From positions 1-64,000 of the forward strand of contig NZ_JAHKRC010000009.1 of assembly GCF_019345465.1 (NCBI RefSeq): a DNA stretch of 64,000 nucleotides. The letters are read 5' to 3'. This document shows, in pieces, positions 9,342 through 18,289 of this stretch. Under the pieces are notes generated by a model. The model ran no database searches and was not told where the DNA came from. It saw nothing but the letters and a program-made list of their open reading frames with translations. This DNA is from Pseudomonas sp. NKUCC02_KPG (GTDB lineage: Bacteria; Pseudomonadota; Gammaproteobacteria; Pseudomonadales; Pseudomonadaceae). The position numbers were made by a program, and so were the translations under genes. Numbering within the stretch: position 1 is the stretch's first letter; every line of letters starts with the position of its first letter.

Positions 9342-10625
9342 TCAGATCACAATTCTCAAACATTGGCCCGCGTGATACAGCGAGAAACCCGCTTCGTACA
9401 AACAGCTGCGCAACCCCGTTCCAGAGAGCGGCCGCATCGGCGCAAAAGGAATCGGCAAGGCCTTCGCATCGCCATTGCACAGGTAGTCGGCAAACGCTTT
9501 TCCCACCACGCTGCCCGTGGTCACGCCACGGCCGTTGTAACCCGTGACTGCCACCAAACCGGGCGCGGGCTCGAATAAACGCATCAGGTGATCGGGAGTA
9601 AACGCGATACACCCGGTCCAGGTGCACTCCCACTCCACGCCCTTGAGGTACGGAAAGTAATGCTGTTGAACGCGGTCGGCCCAGGCTTTGAGAAACCACG
9701 CAGGCTTTTGATTGCCATTACCCAGGCTGCCCAACAATAAGCGGCCGTCAGCATCGCGGCGGATGCTGCTCAATACCTGGCGGGTGTCCCACGAGCCCTG
9801 GCCGCCGGGCAGGATGCGTTCAGCGGTGGCATCGGTCAGCGGTTTGGAGGCGACTTGATAGTAATAACCAGGGAAAAAGTTACGTCGCAGGTCAGTCCAT
9901 TCGCCTTCGGTGTAGGCATTGGACGCCAGGACTACCTGCTCAGCATTGACCGCACCCTGAGCCGTCTGTACTGACCAGCGTGTGCCCTGGCGCTCTAACC
10001 CGGTGACTGGAGAATGGTCAAACAGACGCCCGCCCAGATCACTCGCAGCCTTGGCCAGGCCCGAGGTGTAAGCCATCGGGTTGAGTGTCCCAGCGCGCCG
10101 GTCGAGCAAGGCAGCGGCGACTTTCGGGGTGCCGGTAGCGGCTTCACAAGCAGCCCCGGTGAGCAGTTCAACCGGGGCTCCACGACGCTTCCATTGCGCT
10201 TCGCGGCTGCGCAGATCGGCTTCGCCCCGAGCGTTATGGGCCATGTGCAACGTGCCTTCGCGCCGCAGTTGGCAGTCGATCCGGTACTTGTCGATCAGGC
10301 TGAACACCAGCGCGGGTGCAGCGCCGAGCATTCGATTGAGCTGACTGCCCACGGCTTCGCCGAAACCGGCTTCGATATCATCCGGAGGGATCCACATCCC
10401 GGCGTTAACCAGCCCCACGTTGCGCCCCGAACCACCGTGCCCGGTGCGATGAGCTTCGAGTACACAGACGCTTTTGCCTTGTTCAAGCAAATGGATGGCG
10501 GCGGACAGTCCGGTGATGCCAGCCCCGATCACACACACATCAACATTCAGTTCGCCCTTGAAAGCGGGCGCCTGGGGACGTTGTGGGGTGAGGTTTTCCC
10601 ACAAACACTGTTCGAGTAAAGGCAT
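9342..10625 (-). CDS. amaA: FAD-dependent L-pipecolate oxidase (AmaA-like)
   Basis: 427 residues from the ATG at 10625, which has GGAG upstream. The N-terminal DVCVIGAGITGLSAA (about residues 26-40) is the FAD dinucleotide-binding motif of DAO-type amine and amino acid oxidases, with a second FAD-contacting segment GYNGRGVTTG near residue 385. Its partner amaB, upstream on the same strand with a matching LysR gene, identifies it as the L-pipecolate oxidase of Pseudomonas putida, of nearly the same length. It oxidises L-pipecolate to piperideine-6-carboxylate in D-lysine catabolism. Family resemblance alone would allow other secondary amines as substrates. Confidence 0.8.
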   Translation of the reverse strand: MPLLEQCLWENLTPQRPQAPAFKGELNVDVCVIGAGITGLSAAIHLLEQGKSVCVLEAHRTGHGGSGRNVGLVNAGMWIPPDDIEAGFGEAVGSQLNRMLGAAPALVFSLIDKYRIDCQLRREGTLHMAHNARGEADLRSREAQWKRRGAPVELLTGAACEAATGTPKVAAALLDRRAGTLNPMAYTSGLAKAASDLGGRLFDHSPVTGLERQGTRWSVQTAQGAVNAEQVVLASNAYTEGEWTDLRRNFFPGYYYQVASKPLTDATAERILPGGQGSWDTRQVLSSIRRDADGRLLLGSLGNGNQKPAWFLKAWADRVQQHYFPYLKGVEWECTWTGCIAFTPDHLMRLFEPAPGLVAVTGYNGRGVTTGSVVGKAFADYLCNGDAKALPIPFAPMRPLSGTGLRSCLYEAGFSLYHAGQCLRIVI

Positions 10626-10679
10626 TGCCAAGCTCCAGAAATGAAACCTAACGGTGATGCAATCATGGGCGCAACGGGT

Positions 10680-10764
10680 GTGGGAGCGGGCTTGCTCGCG
10701 ATGCAGACAACCCGGTCTGGCTGGCAGACCGCAGCGATGCAATCGCGAGCAAGCCCGCTCCCAC
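10680..10764. repeat. Inverted repeat, family A, between amaB and amaA
   Basis: Arms GTGGGAGCGGGCTTGCTCGC and inverse around a 45-base interior. It lies 35 bases past the amaB stop and 54 bases before the amaA start, and could lower read-through or stabilise the amaB message. Confidence 0.9.
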
Positions 10765-10799
10765 CGTATCCTCCCACCACAGGTGACTCAGGGCTTACC

Positions 10800-12290
10800 T
10801 CAATCGAAGGTAATCCCCTGCGCCAACGGCAGTTCCAGCGAGTAATTGACGGTATTGGTCTGGCGCCGCATGTAGCCGCGCCACGCATCCGAGCCCGACT
10901 CCCGGCCGCCACCGGTTTCTTTCTCGCCACCAAAGGCACCGCCAATCTCCGCACCGCTTGGGCCAATGTTGACGTTGGCAATCCCGCAGTCACTGCCGGT
11001 GGCCGACATGAATTGCTCGGCTTCACGCACATCGGTGGTGAAAATGCATGACGACAGGCCCTGAGGCACGGCGTTGTTCAAGCGCAAAGCCTCGGCAAAG
11101 TCGCTGTAACCGACGACGTACAGAATCGGGGCGAAGGTTTCGTCGCAAACCACATCGCTCTGCTCCGGCATTTCAACAATCGCCGGGGCCACGTAGTAAG
11201 CGCCGGGATACTGGCCAGCCAACTGACGCTCACCCCCAAACACCCGCCCGCCTTCGCTCAAGGCCTGTTCCAGTGCGTCCTGCATGCTTTCAAAGCTGTG
11301 CTTGTCGATCAGCGGGCCCACCAGGTTGCCTTGCAGCGGGTGGCCGATACGGACTTTGGAATAGGCGGCCTTGAGCCGGGTGACGATTTCTTCCTTGACC
11401 GATTCATGGGCGATCAGCCGGCGCAGGCTGGTGCAACGTTGACCGGCGGTGCCGACGGCGCTGAACAAAATGGCGCGTACGGCCATGTCCAGATCGGCGC
11501 TCGGGGCCAGGATCATTGCGTTGTTGCCGCCCAGCTCCAGAATGCTGCGGGCAAAGCGGGCTGCGACTACGGGTGCCACTTCACGCCCCATGCGCGTGCT
11601 GCCAGTAGCGCTGATCAGTGCTACGCGCGGGTCTTCAACCAGTGCCTGGCCCGCATCACGACCGCCGATAATCACTTGGGCCAGGTACTTGGGGGCGTCG
11701 GCAAATGAATTCAGGACCCGATCAAACAACGCCTGGCAAGCCAGCGCGGTGAGCGGGGTTTTCTCGGACGGCTTCCAGATCACGGCGTTGCCGCACACCA
11801 GCGCCAGCGTGGTATTCCACGCCCAGACGGCCACCGGGAAGTTGAATGCGCTGATCACCCCAACCACACCCAACGGATGCCAGGACTCACGCATATGGTG
11901 GCCCGGGCGCTCGGAGGCGATGGTCAAACCGTACAGCTGACGCGACAGGCCGACGGCGAAGTCGCAGATGTCGATCATTTCCTGCACTTCGCCCAGGCCT
12001 TCCTGGGTGATTTTGCCCGCTTCCCACGACACCAGCTCGCCGAGGTCAGCCTTGTACTCACGCAGCAAATCGCCGAACTGGCGCACCAGCTCACCACGGC
12101 GCGGGGCCGGCACCTTGCGCCAGGCCTCGAAGGCGTACTCGGCGCGGGTCACGTGCTGCTCGGTTTCAGCACCACCTTCCCAGTGAACGGCACCTATCTG
12201 GCTGCCATCAATCGGCGTGTAAACCGGCTGATTGCCCTGTTGATACAGCGCGGGGTTTACACCCAGACGATCCAGTAATGCAGCGACCAT
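10800..12290 (-). CDS. amaB: L-aminoadipate-semialdehyde (piperideine-6-carboxylate) dehydrogenase, AmaB
   Basis: 496 residues from the ATG at 12290, which has AAGGAG upstream; the length equals that remembered for P. putida AmaB. Aldehyde dehydrogenase family 7: NAD-binding ISATGSTRMGRE near residue 235, general base in LELGGNNA near 258, catalytic cysteine in GTAGQRCTS near 293, and ETFAPILYV near 390. It oxidises the open form of piperideine-6-carboxylate to 2-aminoadipate with NAD+. Read leftward ahead of amaA, it completes two successive steps of lysine breakdown. Confidence 0.88.
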   Translation of the reverse strand: MVAALLDRLGVNPALYQQGNQPVYTPIDGSQIGAVHWEGGAETEQHVTRAEYAFEAWRKVPAPRRGELVRQFGDLLREYKADLGELVSWEAGKITQEGLGEVQEMIDICDFAVGLSRQLYGLTIASERPGHHMRESWHPLGVVGVISAFNFPVAVWAWNTTLALVCGNAVIWKPSEKTPLTALACQALFDRVLNSFADAPKYLAQVIIGGRDAGQALVEDPRVALISATGSTRMGREVAPVVAARFARSILELGGNNAMILAPSADLDMAVRAILFSAVGTAGQRCTSLRRLIAHESVKEEIVTRLKAAYSKVRIGHPLQGNLVGPLIDKHSFESMQDALEQALSEGGRVFGGERQLAGQYPGAYYVAPAIVEMPEQSDVVCDETFAPILYVVGYSDFAEALRLNNAVPQGLSSCIFTTDVREAEQFMSATGSDCGIANVNIGPSGAEIGGAFGGEKETGGGRESGSDAWRGYMRRQTNTVNYSLELPLAQGITFD

Positions 12291-12445
12291 TGAAGGCACT
12301 CCTTGAACGTGAAAAAGATAATTCGCAGGCCAGTAGTTGTAGCTGGGTCCCATGACGGCAACAAACGACCTTTAAGCGAGATATCATTCCGAAAATTCAT
12401 GCTGGGTTGGTAACCTTGCCTGACAACAAGAATTAGGGGCCTTTC

Positions 12446-13342
12446 ATGCTCAACAAGCGCCATCTACCTTCGATCACGGCCTTGCAGTGTTTTGAGGCCG
12501 TCACGCGCCATCTGAGCTTCACCCGCGCCGCCGAAGAACTGAACCTGACCCAGAGCGCGGTCAGCAAGCAGGTCGCGCAGTTGGAGGAGCTGCTGCAGCA
12601 CCTGCTGTTTCGCCGGGTGCGACGCCGTCTGCAACTGACGCCCGCAGGTGATTTGTATCTGGTTGAAGTCCGAAAAATCCTGACCCAGATCGAAATGTCG
12701 ACCCATACCCTGCGCTCCTATGGTGGCGAAACGGAGGTCTTGCGGGTCTCGACGCCATCAACCTTTGGTGCCCGCTGGCTGGTACCGCGACTCAAGGGCT
12801 GGGGCATACGCCATCCGCACATCCATCTGGACCTGTGCAACGAGCAGCAAGGCGACGACCTGCTTCAAGGGCGCAGCGATCTGGCGTTTTATTTCGGCCA
12901 GGGCTCACGGCCTGGCACCGAAAGCCTGAAGCTGTTTGGTGAAGAACTGGTCGCCGTGTGTGCGCCCGCAAGCCTGCCAAGCACTGCCCTCACCGATCCG
13001 ACCCAACTGACCGATATGGTGCTGCTGCAGAACGCCTCTCGGCCCCAGGCCTGGCACGAATGGTTTGAGCATCAGGGCTTTTGCACCGACCACAGCTATC
13101 ACGGGCCGCGCTTTGACACCTTTTATATGTGCATCCGTGCGGCGCAAGTAGGGTGTGGCGTAGCCTTGCTACCCAGATTTCTGGTGGAAGAGGAATTGGC
13201 CGACGGCAAACTGGTCATCGCCTGGCAGCACCTGATGCCGAGTCGCGACTCGTATTACCTGGCGTATCCTGAGCATTCGGCAGGCGTGCCCAAGGTGCGC
13301 GAGTTTGTGAGCTGGATGATGGAGCAACTGAATGACCCGTAA
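12446..13342 (+). CDS. LysR family regulator, divergent from amaB-amaA
   Basis: 298 residues. The N-terminal helix-turn-helix at about residues 18-58 includes RHLSFTRAAEELNLTQSAVSKQVAQLE; the remainder is the effector-binding domain of the GcvA/AmpR-like subgroup (STPSTFGARWLVPRL). It starts 155 bases from amaB on the opposite strand, the standard position for a regulator of the divergent operon, so it probably senses a lysine-pathway intermediate. AGGGG precedes the ATG. An inverted repeat lies three bases past its stop. Confidence 0.9.
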   Translation: MLNKRHLPSITALQCFEAVTRHLSFTRAAEELNLTQSAVSKQVAQLEELLQHLLFRRVRRRLQLTPAGDLYLVEVRKILTQIEMSTHTLRSYGGETEVLRVSTPSTFGARWLVPRLKGWGIRHPHIHLDLCNEQQGDDLLQGRSDLAFYFGQGSRPGTESLKLFGEELVAVCAPASLPSTALTDPTQLTDMVLLQNASRPQAWHEWFEHQGFCTDHSYHGPRFDTFYMCIRAAQVGCGVALLPRFLVEEELADGKLVIAWQHLMPSRDSYYLAYPEHSAGVPKVREFVSWMMEQLNDP

Positions 13343-13345
13343 TCC

Positions 13346-13438
13346 TGTAGTCGCTGCCGCAGGCTGCGATAAGGGCTGCAAGCCCTTTAAAAACCAGGGT
13401 CGCTGCGCAACCCATCGCAGCCTGCGGCAGCGACTACA
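13346..13438. repeat. Inverted repeat, family B, after the lysR gene
   Basis: TGTAGTCGCTGCCGCAGG arms and inverse, starting three bases past the LysR stop codon. The interior shares AAGGGCTGCAAGCCC-type sequence with other family B copies. Confidence 0.9.
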
Positions 13439-13566
13439 GAGATCCACGTCGCTTCATTCTTAAAAACCGCTGGCAAAACCGCCCGCGGATATGCGCCACT
13501 AGCGCCATTCATTGAAAAAGCTGAACACCGTGGCAATCAGGCACGGGCAGCATGGAGATTGCCGCT

Positions 13567-14781
13567 ATGAGCGAGAGTGTATTTGCCGATCGCATCGTGC
13601 AGAACCTGCTCGACACCGACTTCTACAAATTGACCATGATGCAGGCGGTGCTGCACAACTACCCCAACGTTGAAGTCGAATGGGAATTCCGCTGCCGCAA
13701 CAGTGAGGATTTACGCCCGTACCTCAACGAAATTCGCCACCAGATCGAGCGTCTGGGCGAGCTGAGCATGACTCAGGACCAGTTGGGGTTCCTGGAGCGA
13801 ATCACGTTTATGAAGCCCGACTTCATACGCTTTCTGGGCCTGTTTCGCTTCAATATGCGCTACGTACACACCGGCATCGAAAACGGCGAGCTGGTTATCC
13901 GCCTGCGTGGGCCGTGGCTGCATGTGATTTTGTTTGAAGTGCCGATGCTGGCGATTGTCAGTGAAGTCCGTAACCGCTCGCGTTATGCAGGCACCGTGCT
14001 GTCCCAGGCTCGCGAGCAGCTGTATCGCAAGTTCGACTGGCTGCAGGCCAACGCCAGTGCCGAAGAATTGTCAGAGTTGCAGGTCGCCGATTTCGGTACT
14101 CGTCGACGTTTCTCGTACCGAGTGCAGGAAGAAGTCGTCAACGTGCTCAAGCATGACTTCCCCGGGCGTTTTGTTGGCACCAGCAACGTCAACTTGTCCC
14201 GCGAGCTGGGCATGAAGCCCCTGGGCACCATGGCCCACGAGTGGATCATGGCCCACCAGCAACTGGGCCCACGGCTGATCGACAGCCAAAGCGCAGCGCT
14301 CGATTGCTGGGTGCGCGAGTACCGCGGGCTACTGGGCATTGCCCTGACGGACTGCATCACCACCGATGCCTTTCTGAAAGATTTTGATCTGTACTTCGCC
14401 AAGCTGTTCGACGGCTTGCGCCACGACTCGGGCGACCCGGTGGTATGGGCCGAAAAATGCATAGCCCACTACCACAAGCTGGGCATTGATCCGATGAGCA
14501 AGACCCTGGTGTTCTCCGACAGCCTGACCCTGCCCCGCGCGCTGGAGATTTTCCGGGCGCTGCGCGGCAGGATCAACGTCAGCTTCGGTATCGGCACCAA
14601 CCTGACCTGCGACATTGCGGGTGTTGAGCCGATGAGCATCGTGCTTAAAATGACCGCCTGTAATGGCTCGCCAGTAGCCAAGATCTCGGATGAGCCGGGC
14701 AAGACCCATTGCTCGGACCCAAACTTCGCCGCCTATTTGCGCCACGTTTTCCAAGTTCCTGAACAGTCTTCCAAGGAGTGA
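13567..14781 (+). CDS. pncB: Nicotinate phosphoribosyltransferase
   Basis: 404 residues from the ATG at 13567; GGAG lies about ten bases upstream. The protein opens with [21 protein letters not shown], diagnostic of PncB, and later shows [13 protein letters not shown] near residue 175 and HDSGDP near 290. It joins nicotinate to PRPP with ATP hydrolysis to give nicotinate mononucleotide in the salvage route to NAD. Three bases before nadE, so the two form an operon covering the entry and last steps of the route. Confidence 0.96.
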   Translation: MSESVFADRIVQNLLDTDFYKLTMMQAVLHNYPNVEVEWEFRCRNSEDLRPYLNEIRHQIERLGELSMTQDQLGFLERITFMKPDFIRFLGLFRFNMRYVHTGIENGELVIRLRGPWLHVILFEVPMLAIVSEVRNRSRYAGTVLSQAREQLYRKFDWLQANASAEELSELQVADFGTRRRFSYRVQEEVVNVLKHDFPGRFVGTSNVNLSRELGMKPLGTMAHEWIMAHQQLGPRLIDSQSAALDCWVREYRGLLGIALTDCITTDAFLKDFDLYFAKLFDGLRHDSGDPVVWAEKCIAHYHKLGIDPMSKTLVFSDSLTLPRALEIFRALRGRINVSFGIGTNLTCDIAGVEPMSIVLKMTACNGSPVAKISDEPGKTHCSDPNFAAYLRHVFQVPEQSSKE

Positions 14782-14784
14782 ATC

Positions 14785-15612
14785 ATGCAGGCCGTACAGC
14801 GTCAGATTGCTGAAGACCTCAAGGTCCAGCCGCCGTTTAAAGACCTCCCGGCCCTTGAGGCCGAGGTCGCCCGACGCATCACTTTTATTCAGTGCTGCCT
14901 GCACAATGCCAGGCTCAAGACCCTGGTGCTGGGCATCAGCGGCGGGGTCGATTCACTGACCGCAGGGCTGATGGCGCAACGGGCAGTCCAGCAGTTGCGC
15001 GAGCAGACTGGCGACCCGTCCTATCGATTCATTGCCGTGCGCTTGCCTTACGGCGTGCAGCACGACGAAGTCGACGCCACGGCGGCTGTGGACTTCATCA
15101 ATCCGGACGAGCGCCAGACCGTCAACATCGGCCCTGCGGTCAAGGCCCTGGCGGCTGAAGTCACGGCCTTTGAAGGCAAGCCCCCGACCACCGTTGATTT
15201 TGTGCTGGGCAATACCAAGGCGCGGATGCGCATGGTGGCGCAGTACACCATCGCCGGCGCAACGGGCGGGCTGGTGATCGGCACTGACCATGCAGCGGAA
15301 GCGGTGATGGGTTTCTTCACCAAATTCGGTGACGGCTCCTGCGATCTGGCGCCGCTCAGCGGGCTGGTCAAGCATCAGGTGCGGGCTATTGCCCGGCATT
15401 TTGGAGCCCCGGAATCGCTGGTGGAAAAAGTCCCGACTGCCGACCTTGAAGACCTGGAGCCGGGCAAGCCTGATGAAGCCTCCCACGGCGTAACGTATGC
15501 CGAGATCGATGCCTTTTTGCATGGTCAACCGGTGAGCGAAGAGGCGTTCAGGATCATCAGCAGTACGTACGAAAAAACCCATCACAAGCGTGAGATGCCG
15601 TTCGCACCTTAA
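14785..15612 (+). CDS. nadE: Ammonia-dependent NAD+ synthetase
   Basis: 275 residues, the length of the short ammonia-dependent enzyme without a glutaminase domain. The ATP-pyrophosphatase loop [13 protein letters not shown] is near residue 48, and [19 protein letters not shown] near 172 contacts deamido-NAD. It amidates nicotinic acid adenine dinucleotide to NAD. AAGGAG precedes the ATG. Co-transcribed with pncB; an inverted repeat starts five bases past the stop. Confidence 0.96.
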   Translation: MQAVQRQIAEDLKVQPPFKDLPALEAEVARRITFIQCCLHNARLKTLVLGISGGVDSLTAGLMAQRAVQQLREQTGDPSYRFIAVRLPYGVQHDEVDATAAVDFINPDERQTVNIGPAVKALAAEVTAFEGKPPTTVDFVLGNTKARMRMVAQYTIAGATGGLVIGTDHAAEAVMGFFTKFGDGSCDLAPLSGLVKHQVRAIARHFGAPESLVEKVPTADLEDLEPGKPDEASHGVTYAEIDAFLHGQPVSEEAFRIISSTYEKTHHKREMPFAP

Positions 15613-15617
15613 ACGCT

Positions 15618-15702
15618 GTGGGAGCAGGCTTGCTCGCGACAGGATCACCTCGGTTTGCCTGACAAATCGCGGCGCCTGCATCGCGAGTAAGCCCGCTCCC
15701 AC
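15618..15702. repeat. Inverted repeat, family A, after nadE
   Basis: GTGGGAGCAGGCTTGCTCGC arm and a matching inverse ending CCGCTCCCAC, five bases past the nadE stop codon. Confidence 0.88.
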
Positions 15703-15819
15703 CGGGTTTCATCAAAGGCAGTACGAAAAAACGGAATGAACCCCACATTTTTTTTCGCTTGTGGCTCCCGCACTCAAAGGCTTTGATAAGCGTCTATTTC
15801 GTCGCCAGAGCCCTGCCCC

Positions 15820-16842
15820 ATGTCTTCTTTCGATGGTTTGTTCTCACTTGTCGATTCTTTGCTCGGTCAATCGGCATCCGGTTGGCTGCGCAAGCATGTC
15901 GAGGTGCCCGAAGGCCTGCTGCGCTTCAGTTGGCATGAGCAGGCGCTGCACCGGGCCTGGCTTGCCGAAGCGTTGAACCTGTGCCTGCTGCACAAGCTGG
16001 TAGAGGCCGTGCCGGATGGCCGACGCTATGTGGAAGAACAGGCCCGGCAAGGTCGCAAAGTGGTGTTCGACCACGGCGCCATTCGCACGGTGGACTGGCC
16101 CGAAAACGGAGAGTTACCCCGTGGTCGTCAGGCATTTTCGCGTTTGCTGGAGCCGCTAGGCTTTACTGACGTGCGAACTTATCCACTGACCAAACTGAAC
16201 ATGACCGGCTGGGGCTACAGACAAATGGACCTGCCCGAGGACATCGCCCAGTTCTTTGTCTCGGAACTGCACCCCGGCCGTTTCAGCGAGGCGTTTCAAC
16301 AGGCCGTTACACGGGTGGTCGGCGCAAGCCTCGATCCGCTGCAAGCCAAACACCAAAGCATCCTCAAACGCCTTAGCCTCACCCGTCATTGCAGCCTGAG
16401 TGAAGCGCACACGTTATTGCCGGCGTTGTATGAGGCATTCGGTCGCCAGCATGGGGTGGTGCATGAAGGGGATTACCAGTGCCTGCTCAATGAAAGTGCC
16501 GAAATGGCCTGGATTGCCACTGAGGGCAACAGTTTCAACCACCTGACCGACCGGGTTGTGGATCTGCAAGCCTGCGTCGCGCAACAACGCGACCTGCAAC
16601 GCCCCATGAAAGACAGCATTGAAGTGTCGGCCTCGGGGCGAGTGATGCAAACCGCGTATCGCGCCTGTACGGTCAGTCGCGGCCTGGTCGATGCAACAGG
16701 GGTTTACCGCGAGCACGCAGTGCCTGGCTCGTTTGTGGAATTTATCCAGCGCGAGGTCGACCCTGACACTGGCCGGATCGACCTGAACTTCGACAGCAGC
16801 AACGCCCAGGGCATTTTCAAGATGACCGACTCAAAGGCCTGA
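15820..16842 (+). CDS. DUF1338 protein, 2-oxoadipate dioxygenase/decarboxylase-like (short form)
   Basis: 340 residues. The NMTGWGYRQMDLPEDIAQFFVSELHP stretch (about 127-151) and FDHGAIRTV (83-91) mark the DUF1338 family, whose characterised pseudomonad member HglS converts 2-oxoadipate to D-2-hydroxyglutarate. Candidate iron ligands are His85, His241 (in FNHLTDR) and Glu307 (in GSFVEF), with Arg89 four residues after His85 as in HglS. HglS is about 460 residues, so this is a shorter relative and may be a paralogue with another 2-oxo-acid substrate. amaA/amaB lie 3.5 kb upstream, beyond pncB-nadE, which supports a lysine link. The ribosome-binding site is weak. Confidence 0.7.
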   Translation: MSSFDGLFSLVDSLLGQSASGWLRKHVEVPEGLLRFSWHEQALHRAWLAEALNLCLLHKLVEAVPDGRRYVEEQARQGRKVVFDHGAIRTVDWPENGELPRGRQAFSRLLEPLGFTDVRTYPLTKLNMTGWGYRQMDLPEDIAQFFVSELHPGRFSEAFQQAVTRVVGASLDPLQAKHQSILKRLSLTRHCSLSEAHTLLPALYEAFGRQHGVVHEGDYQCLLNESAEMAWIATEGNSFNHLTDRVVDLQACVAQQRDLQRPMKDSIEVSASGRVMQTAYRACTVSRGLVDATGVYREHAVPGSFVEFIQREVDPDTGRIDLNFDSSNAQGIFKMTDSKA

Positions 16843-16849
16843 ATGCAAA

Positions 16850-16881
16850 CAGCCCTGACGGCGCATGGCACGTCAGGGCTG
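16850..16881. terminator. Bidirectional hairpin between the DUF1338 gene and azu
   Basis: Eleven-base arms CAGCCCTGACG and CGTCAGGGCTG around a ten-base loop, placed between two convergent genes. There is no long T-run on either side. Confidence 0.65.
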
Positions 16882-16900
16882 CTGGTGGGCTCGCGGAGTC

Positions 16901-17347
16901 TTATTTAAGAACCACAGCGCCTTTCATCATCGAGTTGTGGCCCGGGAAGGTGCAGAAGAATTCATATTCTTCGCCCGCCTTGAGCTTGGCCACGTCGAAG
17001 GTCACGGAGTCTTTCTCGCCAGCGCCGATCACTTTGGTGTGGGCGATTACGCGCTCGTCACCGTCCTTGAGGTAGTTTTTATCCAGACCGGCTGCAATAC
17101 CGTCGGTGGAAACTGCCTGCATGTCTGCCTTTTTGCTCAAGACCCAGTTATGGCCCATGACGTTTTTCGGCAAGTTACCGGAGTGCGCCAGGTTAACGGT
17201 GAACGTCTTGCAGGACTTGTCGATGACGATCTCTTTCGTGTTGTAAGACATTTGGTCAGTCGAATCGACAGTCACAGCGCACTCAGCCGCCAGCAAATGG
17301 CCGCTGGCCAGCGTCAAAAGGGATACCGCAACAACTTTGGCAAACAT
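16901..17347 (-). CDS. azu: Azurin
   Basis: 148-residue precursor of the periplasmic type 1 blue copper protein. A signal peptide of about 20 residues ends LLAAE, followed by [16 protein letters not shown], the classical azurin N-terminus. The copper ligands are all present: His in VMGHNWV, then Cys, His and Met in [14 protein letters not shown]. Azurin passes single electrons among c-type cytochromes and enzymes of respiration or stress defence. A palindrome of the Anr/FNR type lies about 75 bases upstream of the ATG. Confidence 0.97.
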   Translation of the reverse strand: MFAKVVAVSLLTLASGHLLAAECAVTVDSTDQMSYNTKEIVIDKSCKTFTVNLAHSGNLPKNVMGHNWVLSKKADMQAVSTDGIAAGLDKNYLKDGDERVIAHTKVIGAGEKDSVTFDVAKLKAGEEYEFFCTFPGHNSMMKGAVVLK

Positions 17348-17419
17348 GGTCTATCTCCAAGGCAGGGTATGAAAAACTAAAATCTGTATACAGATTGCCT
17401 GAAAATTGTCTCGATTCAT

Positions 17420-17433
17420 ATGATCTGCGTCAT
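17420..17433. promoter_or_regulatory. Possible Anr/FNR box upstream of azu
   Basis: ATGATCTGCGTCAT keeps the TGA-N6-TCA core of Anr/FNR boxes. A TATACA -10 candidate at 17385-17390 would put the site near -48, slightly further than the ideal -41.5. Confidence 0.45.
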
Positions 17434-17523
17434 GGTCTATCGCCGCGATCGAGAGAATCCATCCCAAAATGGACTTCAGGCCTATAACCTTAGGTCATCA
17501 TTTTGAATATTGGGGAATAAGTA

Positions 17524-17610
17524 ATGGGACTTCCTGCATTGATGACCTGTTTGCTCGCCACGTATGCCTGTGGGGCTTGCGGCCATGACCGCCTCTGGTC
17601 CGAGATTTAA
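17524..17610 (+). CDS. Possible 28-residue small protein
   Basis: A short frame starting MGLPALMTCLLATYACGACG and ending HDRLWSEI, with GGGGA nine bases before the ATG. It has a hydrophobic N-terminal half and three cysteines, two in a CGAC pair. An 8-base inverted repeat GGTCATCA/TGATGACC brackets its start (17493-17500 and 17539-17546), which could fold over the ribosome-binding site. I do not recognise it, and it could be chance; the region is otherwise gene-free. Confidence 0.3.
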   Translation: MGLPALMTCLLATYACGACGHDRLWSEI

Positions 17611-17753
17611 TCCACAACAGGCTTTTGGGTGGGTGTAGAGTCGTATTTTTAGCGCAAAGTACAACCTTGCAAAAACCCAGCTAACGGCTAAGCACTAATA
17701 CAGGGCAGAATACGCGCCGCTTAACCTCACCTTCGACCCCAAGAGGATCGCCC

Positions 17754-17954
17754 ATGGCCAAACCAAACTATAACTTCGCTAAGCGTCAAAGAGACTTGGC
17801 TAAAGAGCAGAAGAAAGAGGAAAAGGCTGCACGCAAGAAAGCGGCGGCTGAAGGCGGCATCGCAGACACCGAGCTGGACCAGGACGTCGACACCGAAAAT
17901 GAAGGCGCCGCAGAAGATACCGGCGCTACAGAAGATAAAGCTCCAACCGCTTGA
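17754..17954 (+). CDS. Small conserved charged protein of unknown function
   Basis: 66 residues: the first 35 are very basic and helical (RQRDLAKEQKKEEKAARKKAAAE) and the last 30 are acidic (DTELDQDVDTENEGAAEDTGATED). The ATG is preceded by AAGAGGATC. I recognise the general pattern from Pseudomonas genomes but no function is known to me. The split of charge suggests a disordered, nucleic-acid- or ribosome-binding peptide; that is inference. A single gene between azurin and ygiQ. Confidence 0.75.
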   Translation: MAKPNYNFAKRQRDLAKEQKKEEKAARKKAAAEGGIADTELDQDVDTENEGAAEDTGATEDKAPTA

Positions 17955-17971
17955 GCCCTACCTAGGCCCGG

Positions 17972-18030
17972 TTATCCACAACCCGGCCCACAGGATCTGT
18001 GATCAGGATCAGCAGCCCGGCTGTTGATCC
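17972..18030. other. DnaA-box-like site and hairpin after the small charged-protein gene
   Basis: TTATCCACA at 17972-17980 is an exact DnaA box on the + strand. It is followed at 18006-18030 by a hairpin with 10-base arms GGATCAGCAG/CTGTTGATCC (one mismatch), which may end transcription of the upstream gene although no T-run follows. The rest of 17955-18177 shows nothing else. Confidence 0.4.
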
Positions 18031-18177
18031 TCGCAGTTAGCCTGCTGCCCTCTCAGACGCTTCAAACCTCATCCCCTTACTCTGCGACAGCGAACAGCCT
18101 ACAAACCCGTGGCAGGCTTCTCAGCGCGCAGAATGCACAACGCCAGCCCGAAGGTTGGCGTTGGCATGGCGCTACCC

Positions 18178-18274
18178 TGTAGCCGCCGCAGGTTGCGATA
18201 AGGGCCGAAGGACCTTCGCTCTTGAAAAAGCGCGACCCCTTCGGGCTCGATCGCAGCCTGCGGCAGCGACTACA
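18178..18274. repeat. Inverted repeat, family B, after ygiQ
   Basis: Arms TGTAGCCGCCGCAGGTTGCG and an imperfect inverse, 15 bases past the ygiQ stop. Its 60-base interior is almost the reverse complement of the interior of the copy at 55418-55516, showing the element moves as one unit. Confidence 0.88.
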
Positions 18275-18289
18275 GGGCTTGCATCAGGT

